This document shows positions 16,972 through 25,651 of a DNA stretch of 41,248 bases, piece by piece. Position 1 is the first letter of the stretch. Each line of letters begins with the position of its first letter. A model generated the notes under the pieces. That model was not told the DNA's origin. It worked only from the letters and a program-made list of their open reading frames with translations, and did no database searches. The stretch lies in the NCBI GenBank assembly GCA_947260035.1, contig CAMYOO010000020.1, positions 1 to 41,248 of the forward strand, written 5' to 3'. A program made the translations under genes and the position numbers. This DNA comes from an uncultured delta proteobacterium. Lineage in GTDB: Bacteria > Myxococcota_A > UBA9160 > JAFDET01.

Positions 16972-19719
16972 CTAGGCTTCGGCGCGGGCCTTGTTGGCCT
17001 CCATCACGCGTTCGGCCAGGATCTCGCTCAGGTTCTCGAGCACCTGGGCACCGATGCGCGGATAGCGCCGCCGCAGGCGCATCAGGTCGTCCTTGGTAAA
17101 GCGCAGCAGCCGCACGTCGGTCCGCGCCTGCACGTCCGCGGAGCGCGTGCCCGAGAAGAGCGCCACCTCTCCTACCGCGTCGCCGCGCTCCAGCCGCGCC
17201 ACCTCCTGGAGCCCCTCATCGGTGCGGAGGGAGACCGCGAGCTCTCCATCGAGGACCACATACATGTCGTCGCCGGACTCGCCGGTCTCCATGATGTTCT
17301 GGCCCTTGGTGTAGTGCCGGATGCTGGTCATCAGCGCCACGATGCGCGCCTGGGAGTTGCGCAGCCCGCTGAACAGCGGGATCGAGCTCGCCGGATCGCG
17401 CCCCAGGTCCATGGACACGATGTCCCAGAGGCTGACGATGCGCAGCTGCGACGACAGCGCGGGAGTGAGGGTCACGTCGACCAGCCAGGCCACCAGCAGG
17501 GTGAAGCAGGTCAGAGCGCCGAACTGGACCTGGGTCTGCGCTTCGCTGGTGCAGAGCACGAGGAAGCCCAAGCACAGGGCGGTGGTGGTGAAGGTGACAG
17601 GGCGACCCACGTGGCGCAGCGCTTCGATGGCGCCCTTCCGCTCGTCCGCCAGCCGCTTGGCCGAGGCGTTGAAGCGGGCGAGGAAGTGAATGGTGTCGTC
17701 CACCGCAATGCCCAGCACGATGCACGCCACCAGGCTGGTGGACGGGTTGAGGGTGATGCCCGTGAGGCCCAGCGTTCCGAAGAAGATCACCACCGGGAAT
17801 GCGTTGGGAATCAGCGCCAGCGCCCCCACCCGGAACGACGTGAACAGGATCGCGAGGATCACGTAGATCAGGAGGAACGCCATGGACAGGCTCACCGCCT
17901 GTCCCCGGGACAGCGCGTCGGTGGACTCGCTCACCAGGATCTGGTTTCCGGTGATGCGCGCGCTCAAGTGCTCGGGGAGCTCGAGGACGTGCGCTTCGAT
18001 GCGCGCGACCAGCGCGGCCACGTCGGACGAATCGACCACCTGGGACCGGACGACGATGCTGGTGGTCTGGTATCGGGAGTCCACCACCTTCTCCAGCTCC
18101 TCGTTGCCGCCGAAGAAGAGCAGCTGGCTGATCAGGCGTTTGGACTCGGGGATCTTCAAGTAGGCCGGATCGTTCTCGTGAAAGCCGCGATTGATCAGGC
18201 TGACGTAGTCCACCAGCGACGTCGTGCCGCCGATCTCGGGCTGGCTGCCGAGCCAGGCCTGGAGCTTCTCGACCTCGGCCAGGTTCACGGGCTCCTTGAA
18301 TGCGTCGCGGTAGTCGGTCTCGAGCACCACGTAGAACAGGCTCGAGCCCTCGAGCTCTTCGTTGATGGCGTGGAAGTTCACCCGAACCGGGTGATCCTCG
18401 GGAAAGACGCCAATCTGGTCCAGTCCGACCCGGATCCGGGACACGCCGAACAGTGCGACCCCGGCCAGGACCGCTGCCACCGCGATGATGGCATGACGAT
18501 TGCGCAGATCGAACGCGGCGAGCCGCGCCATCGCCTCGCCAAAGCGGTCGCGGCCCTCCTCCACCGGCGACGTCTGGGGCTCCGGAAGCAGCGCGTAGAT
18601 GGCCGCCGGAAAGGCGAGTGCGGAGACGACCGAGAACACGACGGCAAAGACGCAGAAGAGGCCGAACTCGCGCACCGCCTCCAGGGGCGAGAGGGTCAGC
18701 GACAGGAAGCCCACTGCGGTGGTCAATCCCGTCAGCAAGATTGGAAGCGCCACCTCGGCCAGGGCCAGCCGGCCGGCGTCGCCTCGGGGCGGCCCCCCTC
18801 CGGAACTGCGCTCGCGAATCAGCTCGTGGTAGGCGGATACCACGTGGATCGCGTAGGCGAAGCCCACGGTCTGCACGATCGCCGGTACCGTCAGGGTGAT
18901 GATGGTCAGCGGGCGCCCGGTGGCCGCGATCAGGCCGACGGTCCAGGCCGTGGCCAGTCCGATGGTGGTCAGCGGAACCAGGATCCCGAGGACGCTGCGG
19001 AATGCCAAGAAGGCGATCAGGCCCATGGCCAGGGCCACGAGCGGCGTGGTGCGGACAATGTCCCTTGTGCCGATCCGGACGTTTTCGGCCTTCAGCACCG
19101 CCCCACCGGCGAGCATCGTGCGCGCGCCACCCCGCTCTTCCTCGGCGATGGCTTCGATCCGCCGATCCAGATCGAGCTCCAGGAACTCCGCGTCGGTCAT
19201 CTCTTCCAGGTAGATGAAGAGGGCCGTCGCCGTCCCCCGTGAGTTCACGAGGTTCCCGGCGTAGATGGGGTTGTCGAACGCCTCGCGCCGGATCCGCTCC
19301 AGCTCCGCCGGGTCCCGAGGCACGTTGGTGATGAAGGGCGCCACCTCCAGATCGCCGCCCACGGCGCGCATGTTGATGGCGTTGGCCAGGCCGGTGACGT
19401 GGTGGACTCCGTCCAGCTCCTCGATCCGCTCGGACATCCGCTTGACGGCCGAGAGGTTGTCGTAGGTGAAGATGCCGTCGTCGTCGACGACGGCCAGGAC
19501 CAGCGTCTCGTCACTGCCGAAGAGCCGGCGGACGTACTCGTAGTACTCCCGCCCGGGGCTCTCCTTGGGAAAGAGCGCGCTCACCGAGGGGTCGAAGCCG
19601 AGCAGCAGCGATCCGCTGCGCAGGTCTACGATCTGCGCCACGGCCACGATCGTCAGCCCCAGCAGAGCCGCCAGGACTGCCAGCGCATGCCGGGTTACGA
19701 AGCCGGCGAAGCGTTCCAA
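16972..19719 (-). CDS. RND/MMPL-type exporter fused to a cyclic-nucleotide-binding domain
   Basis: A 915-aa protein. Residues 1 to about 780 form an RND/MMPL-family transporter: one membrane segment, a large periplasmic loop, several segments including GRPLTIITLTVPAIVQTVGF, a second loop, and a second block with the intramembrane motif IAVDDTIHFLARF. Such proteins export lipids or hydrophobic compounds. From about residue 795 a CRP-like cNMP-binding domain follows, with DGELAVSL and the phosphate-binding cassette VGEVALFSGTRSADV, where the conserved Glu and Arg are kept. The start is TTG 19719 with GGAGG four bases upstream. The LolA-like gene lies 22 nt upstream in the same operon. Regulation of transport by a bound nucleotide is inference. 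Confidence 0.88.
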   Translation of the reverse strand: MERFAGFVTRHALAVLAALLGLTIVAVAQIVDLRSGSLLLGFDPSVSALFPKESPGREYYEYVRRLFGSDETLVLAVVDDDGIFTYDNLSAVKRMSERIEELDGVHHVTGLANAINMRAVGGDLEVAPFITNVPRDPAELERIRREAFDNPIYAGNLVNSRGTATALFIYLEEMTDAEFLELDLDRRIEAIAEEERGGARTMLAGGAVLKAENVRIGTRDIVRTTPLVALAMGLIAFLAFRSVLGILVPLTTIGLATAWTVGLIAATGRPLTIITLTVPAIVQTVGFAYAIHVVSAYHELIRERSSGGGPPRGDAGRLALAEVALPILLTGLTTAVGFLSLTLSPLEAVREFGLFCVFAVVFSVVSALAFPAAIYALLPEPQTSPVEEGRDRFGEAMARLAAFDLRNRHAIIAVAAVLAGVALFGVSRIRVGLDQIGVFPEDHPVRVNFHAINEELEGSSLFYVVLETDYRDAFKEPVNLAEVEKLQAWLGSQPEIGGTTSLVDYVSLINRGFHENDPAYLKIPESKRLISQLLFFGGNEELEKVVDSRYQTTSIVVRSQVVDSSDVAALVARIEAHVLELPEHLSARITGNQILVSESTDALSRGQAVSLSMAFLLIYVILAILFTSFRVGALALIPNAFPVVIFFGTLGLTGITLNPSTSLVACIVLGIAVDDTIHFLARFNASAKRLADERKGAIEALRHVGRPVTFTTTALCLGFLVLCTSEAQTQVQFGALTCFTLLVAWLVDVTLTPALSSQLRIVSLWDIVSMDLGRDPASSIPLFSGLRNSQARIVALMTSIRHYTKGQNIMETGESGDDMYVVLDGELAVSLRTDEGLQEVARLERGDAVGEVALFSGTRSADVQARTDVRLLRFTKDDLMRLRRRYPRIGAQVLENLSEILAERVMEANKARAEA

Positions 19720-19741
19720 GGGACCTCCGGCCGCAGCGTCG

Positions 19742-20548
19742 CTAGAAAGACTTCCCGCCCATGCGCTCGAGCGAACGGGTGGAGAAGAGAGAGCGGCTCA
19801 CCTTGGCGTCGAAGTCGATCTCCTCGATCTCCAGCTCGGTGCGCGTCTCGTCCCGCAAGTCCTCGATCTGGAGCCGCCGCGCCACGTTGCGCTCACCGAT
19901 CCTCTCGATGCTGGACGAGTCCGCCTTCAGGCGCTTGCGGATGCGGTCACCGCGCTCGAAGAACTCGACCTTGAGCGGCGAGCAGGTCGCCTGGTCCACG
20001 TAGGTGACCATCCGCTCGTAGTTGGGCTTCTCTTCGAGCCCCTCGCGGGCGCGCGCTTCGAGCACGTAGACGGGGCGGCCGTCCACTTCGGCCGGCGCCG
20101 CCAGGGTCTCTTCGAAGTCCTCGTTGCCCAGACCCTGGAGGTTCTCGAATTCTTCGTAGCTGAAGTCGGTTCCGAACATCGAGCCCGACATCATGTGACC
20201 GGTGACGCGCTTCACGCGCTTGAGCTCGGGCAGGTACATCAGGATGTCGTTGCTGGTGCCTTTCTTCTCCAGCATCAGGATCGCGGCGCCGCGCATCTCG
20301 GGCGGGTCGGAGAGCCGGACCAGCACCTGGGAGAGCTCGTCATCCCCCTTCTTCCAGTAGATCTTGGCGCGCGTCTGGGTGACCGAGCCGATGCGATCGC
20401 GCGCCTTCATCACGATGATCTGCACACTCGACGGATCGGGCAGGTTGGCGTCCATGCAGTCATGGATCTCGTCCAGGGTGTCGAGGGCCATCGCGGCCGG
20501 CGCCGCCATGAGGCTCGCCAACGCGACCAGAAGCATCCCACGAATCAT
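19742..20548 (-). CDS. LolA-like outer-membrane lipoprotein-sorting protein
   Basis: A 268-aa periplasmic protein with signal peptide MIRGMLLVALASLMAAPAAMA. The mature part reads like the LolA/LolB-like beta-barrel family found beside RND/MMPL exporters: MLEKKGTSNDILMYLPELKRVKRV, MSGSMFGTDFSYEEF, then VEFFERGDRIRKRL. It would carry a lipid or lipoprotein cargo across the periplasm for the adjacent exporter. ATG 20548 has GGGGGA upstream and a recognisable promoter is in place, so this gene starts the two-gene operon. Confidence 0.87.
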   Translation of the reverse strand: MIRGMLLVALASLMAAPAAMALDTLDEIHDCMDANLPDPSSVQIIVMKARDRIGSVTQTRAKIYWKKGDDELSQVLVRLSDPPEMRGAAILMLEKKGTSNDILMYLPELKRVKRVTGHMMSGSMFGTDFSYEEFENLQGLGNEDFEETLAAPAEVDGRPVYVLEARAREGLEEKPNYERMVTYVDQATCSPLKVEFFERGDRIRKRLKADSSSIERIGERNVARRLQIEDLRDETRTELEIEEIDFDAKVSRSLFSTRSLERMGGKSF

Positions 20549-20584
20549 GCAGTTCCCCCGTCGTTCCGCGCCGTTACGGCGACT

Positions 20585-20611
20585 AGCATACACCGTTCGG
20601 GAAGTTGCCAA
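20585..20611 (-). promoter_or_regulatory. sigma70-like promoter of the LolA-like/exporter operon
   Basis: On the minus strand TTGGCA (20611-20606) is followed by a 15-base spacer and TATGCT (20590-20585), about 37 bases before the LolA-like ATG. A short inverted repeat CGCCG-TAA-CGGCG lies between the -10 and the start codon and could be an operator or stem. The spacer is short, so confidence is moderate. Confidence 0.5.
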
Positions 20612-20643
20612 GAGCCGATTCCGGTGGACCCGGGATCTCGGGC

Positions 20644-21798
20644 TCAGGCACCGCGGAAGCGGCGGAAGAAGCTCCGCACGTCCTCCACCAGCAGCTCCGG
20701 CTGCTCCAGGGCCGCGAAATGGCCGCCCCGCGGCATGTCGGTCCAGTGAACGATGTTGTAGGAGCGCTCCGCCCAGCGGCGCGGACAGCGGACCACCTCC
20801 GCGGGGAAAGCCGCGTGCCCCACCGGCGTCTCCAGGAAGGGCTGCGGGCCGAAGGCCTCGGAACGCCGCGTCTCGCGGTAGAGACGCCCCGAGGAGCCGC
20901 CGGTTCCGGTCAGCCAGTAGACCATCACGTTGGTGAGCAGCGCGTCGCGCGACACGGCGTTCTCGATGCGCCCTTCGCAGTCGGTCCAGGTCCGGAATTT
21001 CTCCGCGATCCAGGCCAGGAGCCCCAGCGGCGAATCGACCAGCGCATAGCCCAGGGTCTCGGGCTTCGTCGACTGGATCTGCGCGTAGCCCGATTCCTCG
21101 TTCACATAGCGCTGGAAGTCGGCCCAGCTCGCGGCCTCGGCTTCGTTCATGTCCTGCAGCGCCTGCGCGTCGGGCGGCGTTGCAAAGAGGAAGTTGAGAT
21201 GGATGCCCGCGCAGTGCTCTGGATCCTGGCGCGCGATGAACTGGCTGACGAACGAGCCCCAGTCTCCCCCCTGCGCCCCGTAGCGCGCGTAGCCCAGGCG
21301 GGCCATCAGCTCGGCAAAGGCCCGGCCGATCCGGAGCGGGTTCCAACCGCGTGACAGCAGCGGCGAAGACCAGCCGTAGCCGGGCAACGACGGGCACACC
21401 ACGTGGAAGGCGTCCGCCGCATCGCCGCCATGCGCAGCGGGGTCCGTCAGGGGACCCAGGATCTCGAGGAACTCCACGATCGACCCCGGCCAGCCGTGGC
21501 TGAGGATCAGCGGAAACGCGTCCGCCCTGGGCGAGCGCGCGTGCAGGAAGTGGATGGGCTGACCATCGATCGAGGTGCGAAAGTGATCGAAGCGGTTCAG
21601 CGCCTTCTCGTGGACGCGCCAGTCGTAGGACTCGAGCCAGGCATCGGCCAGCTCACGCAGCGCCCCCTGCTCGATGCCGTAGGCCCAGTCGGAGTCGTCC
21701 AGGGGCGCCGGCCAGCGGGCGTGCTGCAGCCTCCGCCGCAGGTCGTGCAAGTCCTCATCCGGAATCCGGATTTCGAAGGGCTCGATCGCAGCGCTCAT
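20644..21798 (-). CDS. epoxide hydrolase, EHN-domain family
   Basis: A 384-aa alpha/beta hydrolase with the N-terminal epoxide-hydrolase domain (EPFEIRIPDEDLHDLRRRL, ARWP, YDWR). Oxyanion motif HGWPGS, nucleophile Asp in GGDWGS, and the catalytic His in GGHFAALEQP are intact. It hydrolyses epoxides to diols in the cytoplasm; some family members act on juvenile-hormone-like or terpenoid epoxides, so the natural substrate is open. The start ATG 21798 marks where family similarity begins; the track ORF runs another 148 codons into the divergent intergenic region. No strong Shine-Dalgarno. Confidence 0.92.
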   Translation of the reverse strand: MSAAIEPFEIRIPDEDLHDLRRRLQHARWPAPLDDSDWAYGIEQGALRELADAWLESYDWRVHEKALNRFDHFRTSIDGQPIHFLHARSPRADAFPLILSHGWPGSIVEFLEILGPLTDPAAHGGDAADAFHVVCPSLPGYGWSSPLLSRGWNPLRIGRAFAELMARLGYARYGAQGGDWGSFVSQFIARQDPEHCAGIHLNFLFATPPDAQALQDMNEAEAASWADFQRYVNEESGYAQIQSTKPETLGYALVDSPLGLLAWIAEKFRTWTDCEGRIENAVSRDALLTNVMVYWLTGTGGSSGRLYRETRRSEAFGPQPFLETPVGHAAFPAEVVRCPRRWAERSYNIVHWTDMPRGGHFAALEQPELLVEDVRSFFRRFRGA

Positions 21799-22075
21799 AG
21801 GAACGCGCGGCCCTTCTCGCAAACGAAGCTCGCCGGACACGAGTGGATCGGGTCTTTGCACCAGGGCCGCCGGCTCCGGATCTCGCTCAGCAGTGCGTGC
21901 TTCATGCGCAACTCCGCGGCCGGCGGCCGCCGTCCGGAACCGTAATCGAGACGGGGCGCACACGCTTGCCGCCGCTGCCCAGCCCAGGCCTGGGCGCGGC
22001 GGAATGTCGCGCAGACGACACCTCGCCGTGACGATAGGCACAAGGTCGGTCCCGTGCGGGCCGCGAGGAGCGCCC

Positions 22076-22654
22076 ATGCCCGAGCCCAGCGTCAAAGGAA
22101 CACTGGTCCAGGCTGCCGTCAGCGAGCTGCGCGAGCTGGAGCAGCAAGGCAGCGTGTCCCGCGCCACACTGGAACGCGACCTCAAGCCCGACGACCTGGA
22201 GCTTCTGGATGACGACCTCCTGGTCAGCGCCTGGTACTCCATGGCCAGCTACGGCCGCATCCTCGAGGCCATCGCCGCCGCCAAGGGGCGGGACGCGGAC
22301 GGGGACTACGTCGAGGCCGGACGTCAGAGCGCACATCGCCTGGTGGAGATGGGCCTCTACCGACAGCTCGACGAGCGCACGGCGGAGCGTTGGGAGGAGC
22401 GGGTAGGCAAGCTGCTGCTCTCCGTGGCTTCGCTGCTCTGGAACTTCGGCGGCTGGGAGTGGCTCGGAATGGACGAGACGGGCTTCCGGATCCGTTTCCA
22501 GGGCGCGTCCCCGATGCCGCGCAGCTACGCGCTACGCACCCAGGGATTCGTCGAGTACCTGGCCTCGCGCGCGGCAGGCAGCCCGGTGCGGACGCAGATG
22601 CAACGAAGCGCCGACGGCAACACCCTCGACTTCCGCTGCCACAAGGCGCTCTAG
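22076..22654 (+). CDS. unknown soluble protein, about 192 aa
   Basis: I do not recognise the family with certainty. The start ATG 22076 has GAGGAG nine bases upstream; the track ORF extends 61 codons further with no support. Visible features: an opening KGTLVQAAVSELREL, then a tryptophan-rich helical middle (SAWYSMASYGRIL), and an alpha/beta tail (FVEYLASRAAGSP ... DFRCHKAL). The layout recalls small ligand-sensing domains of the V4R/heme-NO-binding type seen in deltaproteobacteria, a weak guess. No membrane segment. It precedes the DsbA-like gene by 114 bp in the same frame, separated by a TAG stop. Confidence 0.65.
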   Translation: MPEPSVKGTLVQAAVSELRELEQQGSVSRATLERDLKPDDLELLDDDLLVSAWYSMASYGRILEAIAAAKGRDADGDYVEAGRQSAHRLVEMGLYRQLDERTAERWEERVGKLLLSVASLLWNFGGWEWLGMDETGFRIRFQGASPMPRSYALRTQGFVEYLASRAAGSPVRTQMQRSADGNTLDFRCHKAL

Positions 22655-22734
22655 GCGGCGCCCAGCACCCTCGGGTCGCGGCTCGCTCGACAGCGACGAA
22701 GCGGGTCTGCTTCGCGGGGAACAGCGCCAGGGGA

Positions 22735-22760
22735 TACAATCGCCCGCCCGCACAGGGAGG
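22735..22760 (+). promoter_or_regulatory. -10 element and strong Shine-Dalgarno of the DsbA-like gene
   Basis: TACAAT (22735-22740) is a good -10 match; the -35 is weak. A transcript starting near 22747 would have a short leader containing AGGGAGG (22754-22760), eight bases before the ATC at 22769 where the protein homology begins. This arrangement supports initiation at ATC, since no ATG, GTG or TTG is in frame between the previous stop and codon 37 of the conserved domain. Confidence 0.5.
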
Positions 22761-22768
22761 CGGCCCCC

Positions 22769-23362
22769 ATCCAGATCCCCTTCTACTACGACTATGCCTG
22801 CCCCTGGGCCTACCTGGGAAGCTGCCGGGTCGAGGCCTACTTCCGCGACCTGGGCGTCGATCTGGACTTCCGCCCCGTGCGCCTGGCCGATCTGAAGGAG
22901 CCCTCGACGGGCACCGCGCCGGCCCTGGGCGAGCGCAAGAAGAAGAACTACCGCGCCGATCTGCTGCACTGGGCCGAGCTGTGCGGCGCCGAGTTTTCGC
23001 CGCGCGCCCGCGAGGCCCGCGCCGACACGCGGCTGCTGCTACAAGCCGCCCTTGTCGCCAAGGACGCCGGCCGCCTGCGCGAGTTCCACTATCCGGCGTA
23101 CCGGGCGCGCTGGGCGGAGGCCCGCGACGTATCGGATCCCGAGGTCGTATCCCAGCTGCTGGCCGGAGCGGGACTCGAGCCGGGCCCCACCCTGGAGCAG
23201 GCACGAAGCGATGCCGTGGCCGCGCGGCTGGACGCAGACACCCGCGAGGCGGTCGAGCGCGGCGTCTTCGGCGTGCCCACCGTCTTCGTGAAAGACGAGA
23301 TGTTCTGGGGCAACGATCGCTTCGAGCTGGCTCGTCACTACATCCGAAAGGCCCTCGCGTAG
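22769..23362 (+). CDS. DsbA/HCCA-isomerase-family protein, apparent ATC start
   Basis: About 197 aa of thioredoxin-fold DsbA family. The conserved N-terminal strand and active-site helix (IPFYYDYACPWAYLGS) lie upstream of the track start at GTG 22877 and must be translated for the fold to form. The motif is CPWA, so the second Cys of CxxC is Ala, which points away from disulfide exchange and toward 2-hydroxychromene-2-carboxylate isomerase-like or glutathione-dependent chemistry. The cis-Pro region GVFGVPTVFV is present. The only plausible initiation codon is ATC 22769 behind AGGGAGG. No signal peptide, so cytoplasmic. The DUF1214 gene starts 4 nt downstream. Confidence 0.82.
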   Translation: MQIPFYYDYACPWAYLGSCRVEAYFRDLGVDLDFRPVRLADLKEPSTGTAPALGERKKKNYRADLLHWAELCGAEFSPRAREARADTRLLLQAALVAKDAGRLREFHYPAYRARWAEARDVSDPEVVSQLLAGAGLEPGPTLEQARSDAVAARLDADTREAVERGVFGVPTVFVKDEMFWGNDRFELARHYIRKALA

Positions 23363-23366
23363 AACC

Positions 23367-24476
23367 ATGAGCGAAGAGACACACAACGAGGCGATTCGAC
23401 GCGTCCTGGACGGGACCACCTGGGAGGAGTTCTGCGACGGGCTCAAGGCGGCCGGCGCCGTGATCCTTTCCGAGGGTGCGCCCGATGATCCGCTCGATCG
23501 CGCCGAGGGCTGGCGCTACCTGACGCGGCTGACGCGAGGCGCGCTGGAGACCTTCGTCGAGTTCTCGGATCCGGCGGTGCCCGAGTTCCGGCGCACCGCC
23601 AGCGAGACCATCAAGATGGGCCTCGACAACCCGGACAACGTCTACCTGAACACACAGATCAAGGGGAGCTGGGACTACCGCATCCGCGGCAACCGCGGGT
23701 CGGTGCACTACCTGGGCTTCGGCTCCCAGGCCGGAAACTACGGCAGCACCGGCAGCCTGGACACCACGGGCTACCTGGAAGCCAAGGACATGGAGATCGC
23801 GCCCGACGGCAGCTTCGAGATCATCGCCAGCAGCCGCGAGCACCCGGGCAACTGGCTGCCCATGAAGCCCGAGACGCGCATGATCCAGATCCGCCAGACC
23901 CGCCTGGACCACGCCAACGAGAAGCTGGCCGAAGTGACGATCGAGCGGATCGACGCGCCCGGGCAAGCGCGGCCCGTGGATCCGGAGCGTTTGGACCGCA
24001 TGCTGATGGGCGTGGTCGCGTTCGTGCGCGGATGCTCGGGACTCTTTCACGGCTGGGCCAAGGACTTCCAGAAGCACACCAACGAGCTGCCACGCTTCGA
24101 CCCGGACACGGCCTTCGCCGCCGGCGGTGACCCCAACATCGCCTACTACCACAGCTACTGGAAGCTCGAGCCCGACGAGGCGCTGGTCATCGAAGCCGCG
24201 CCGCCGGAGTGCGACTACTGGAACTTCCAGCTCACCAATCACTGGCTCGAATCGCTGGACTACCGCAGCTTCAAGATCCACCTGAACAAGCACACCGCCG
24301 TCTACGGCGACGACGGCTCGGTGCAGGTGGTGGTGGCCCATGAGGACCCGGGCCACCCCAACTGGCTCAACACCTGCGGTCACCGTCAGGGCGGCATGTG
24401 CTGGCGCTGGATCCGCGCCAGCGAGCACCCGCAGCCCCGCACCCGGGTGGTCAAGCTGGAGAGCCTGCGTGGCTGA
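23367..24476 (+). CDS. DUF1214-domain protein
   Basis: A 369-aa protein whose C-terminal part fits DUF1214: YYHSYWKLEPDEALVIEAAPPECDYWNFQLTNHWLESLDYR, then CGHRQGGMCWRW. Such proteins recur in actinobacterial and deltaproteobacterial lipid or steroid gene clusters but their reaction is unknown. There is no signal peptide. It sits 4 nt after the DsbA-like gene and overlaps the sulfotransferase start by 8 nt, so the three form one operon, suggesting a shared substrate that ends up sulfated (inference). Confidence 0.85.
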   Translation: MSEETHNEAIRRVLDGTTWEEFCDGLKAAGAVILSEGAPDDPLDRAEGWRYLTRLTRGALETFVEFSDPAVPEFRRTASETIKMGLDNPDNVYLNTQIKGSWDYRIRGNRGSVHYLGFGSQAGNYGSTGSLDTTGYLEAKDMEIAPDGSFEIIASSREHPGNWLPMKPETRMIQIRQTRLDHANEKLAEVTIERIDAPGQARPVDPERLDRMLMGVVAFVRGCSGLFHGWAKDFQKHTNELPRFDPDTAFAAGGDPNIAYYHSYWKLEPDEALVIEAAPPECDYWNFQLTNHWLESLDYRSFKIHLNKHTAVYGDDGSVQVVVAHEDPGHPNWLNTCGHRQGGMCWRWIRASEHPQPRTRVVKLESLRG

Positions 24477-25626
24477 GGAGTTCCCGTTCCGCGTGGACGC
24501 GCTCCTGGGAGCGGCCGAGCAGGCCACCGGGCTCTCGGATTTCGGCGATCCCGACTTCCGGGAGGGCTTGAAGGTTCTCCTGGAAACCTATGAGAAGACT
24601 GCCGATTTCAACGAGAAGGGCCGCAAGCGCAACTGGCGGCGCCTGGTGCAGTTGCTCTCCACCCGGCTGCGCGTGGAGGCGGCCTTCACGCGCCATCCGG
24701 AGATCCGCGAGCGCGAGATCCGCAGCCCTGTCTACCTGACCGGACTGCCACGCACCGGAACGTCGGCGCTCTTCAACCTGCTGGGCGCGGACCCGGCCGC
24801 GCGACCGCTGCTGCTGTGGGAAGGCGTCTTCCCCGACCCCCTGGAGGACCTGCCCGAAGGCGAGCCCGACCCGCGCTACCTGGCGATCAAGCAGCAGTAC
24901 GACCGCATGCGCGAGAAGAATCCGGACTTCACCAAGATGCACTTCGCCTCGGCCGATACGCCCGAGGAATGCGTGCTGCTGCAGGCGCACGCGTTCTGCG
25001 ACGTGCAGATGGGGATCGAGGTGATGATGGAGCCCTACGCCGCGTGGTTCCAGGCGCAGGACCTGCACGCCCCCTACGCGTACTACCAGGACCTGCTCAA
25101 GCTGCTGGACTGGCAGCGACCCGGGGAGCGCTGGCTGCTCAAGTCGCCCGCGCACCTCTGGGCCGTGGACGTGCTGATCGAGCTCTTCCCCGACGCCTGC
25201 CTGATCTTCACCCACCGCAATCCGCTGCAGGCCATCGCTTCCGCCTGCAGCCTGACCGACGCGCTGATGGCCGCGCGCGAGAACCACGACCCGAAGCGGC
25301 TCGGCCCCCTGGTGCTGGAGTACTACGCGCGCTCGCTGGAGCGAGGGCTGGCGGCGCGAGAGGCCGGCGACCCGGCACGCTTCTTCGATGTCGACTACCG
25401 CGAGCTCCTGGCCGACCCCTTCGCCGCAGCCAAGCAGATCTACGACCACTTCGCGCTGCCGATGCCCGACGACGTGGAGCAGGCGCTCCGAGCACACGTG
25501 GCTGCACATCCCCAGGGCAAGCACGGCCGCCACGAGTACTCGCTGGAGGAGTTCGGCCTGGACGCCGACCGCGTGCGCACGCGGCTGGCCGCCTACATCA
25601 ACCGCTTCTCCCTGCCGGCGGACTAG
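24469..25626 (+). CDS. PAPS-dependent sulfotransferase family protein
   Basis: A 385-aa Sulfotransfer_3-type protein. The 5'-phosphosulfate-binding loop is LTGLPRTGTSALFNLL and the 3'-phosphate-binding region is FTHRNPLQAIASACSL; WLLKSPAHLW is a further family motif. It would transfer sulfate from PAPS to a hydroxyl of a small lipid or sterol-like acceptor. The start GTG 24469 overlaps the DUF1214 stop by 8 nt; the track ORF from 24340 is out of frame with that gene and not credible. The stop is duplicated by a 9-bp repeat. Confidence 0.88.
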   Translation: MAEEFPFRVDALLGAAEQATGLSDFGDPDFREGLKVLLETYEKTADFNEKGRKRNWRRLVQLLSTRLRVEAAFTRHPEIREREIRSPVYLTGLPRTGTSALFNLLGADPAARPLLLWEGVFPDPLEDLPEGEPDPRYLAIKQQYDRMREKNPDFTKMHFASADTPEECVLLQAHAFCDVQMGIEVMMEPYAAWFQAQDLHAPYAYYQDLLKLLDWQRPGERWLLKSPAHLWAVDVLIELFPDACLIFTHRNPLQAIASACSLTDALMAARENHDPKRLGPLVLEYYARSLERGLAAREAGDPARFFDVDYRELLADPFAAAKQIYDHFALPMPDDVEQALRAHVAAHPQGKHGRHEYSLEEFGLDADRVRTRLAAYINRFSLPAD

Positions 25627-25644
25627 GCGGACTAGGCGGACCAG
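25618..25644. repeat. 9-bp tandem repeat across a stop codon
   Basis: GCGGACTAG occurs twice in tandem (25618-25626, 25627-25635) followed by one variant GCGGACCAG. The unit length is a multiple of three, so the sulfotransferase has two in-frame TAG stops nine bases apart. Replication slippage is the likely origin. Confidence 0.8.
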
Positions 25645-25651
25645 GCGGGGC

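Noticed and set aside
16747-19242. 831-aa plus-strand ORF opposite the exporter gene
   Set aside because: Long because of GC bias; His/Gln/Gly-rich with no motif, and its start lies inside the kinase gene in a different frame.
16972-19719. Exporter as HpnN, the hopanoid transporter
   Set aside because: It is RND-like but has a C-terminal CNBD and lies 12 kb from the hopanoid operon; nothing in the sequence ties it to hopanoids.
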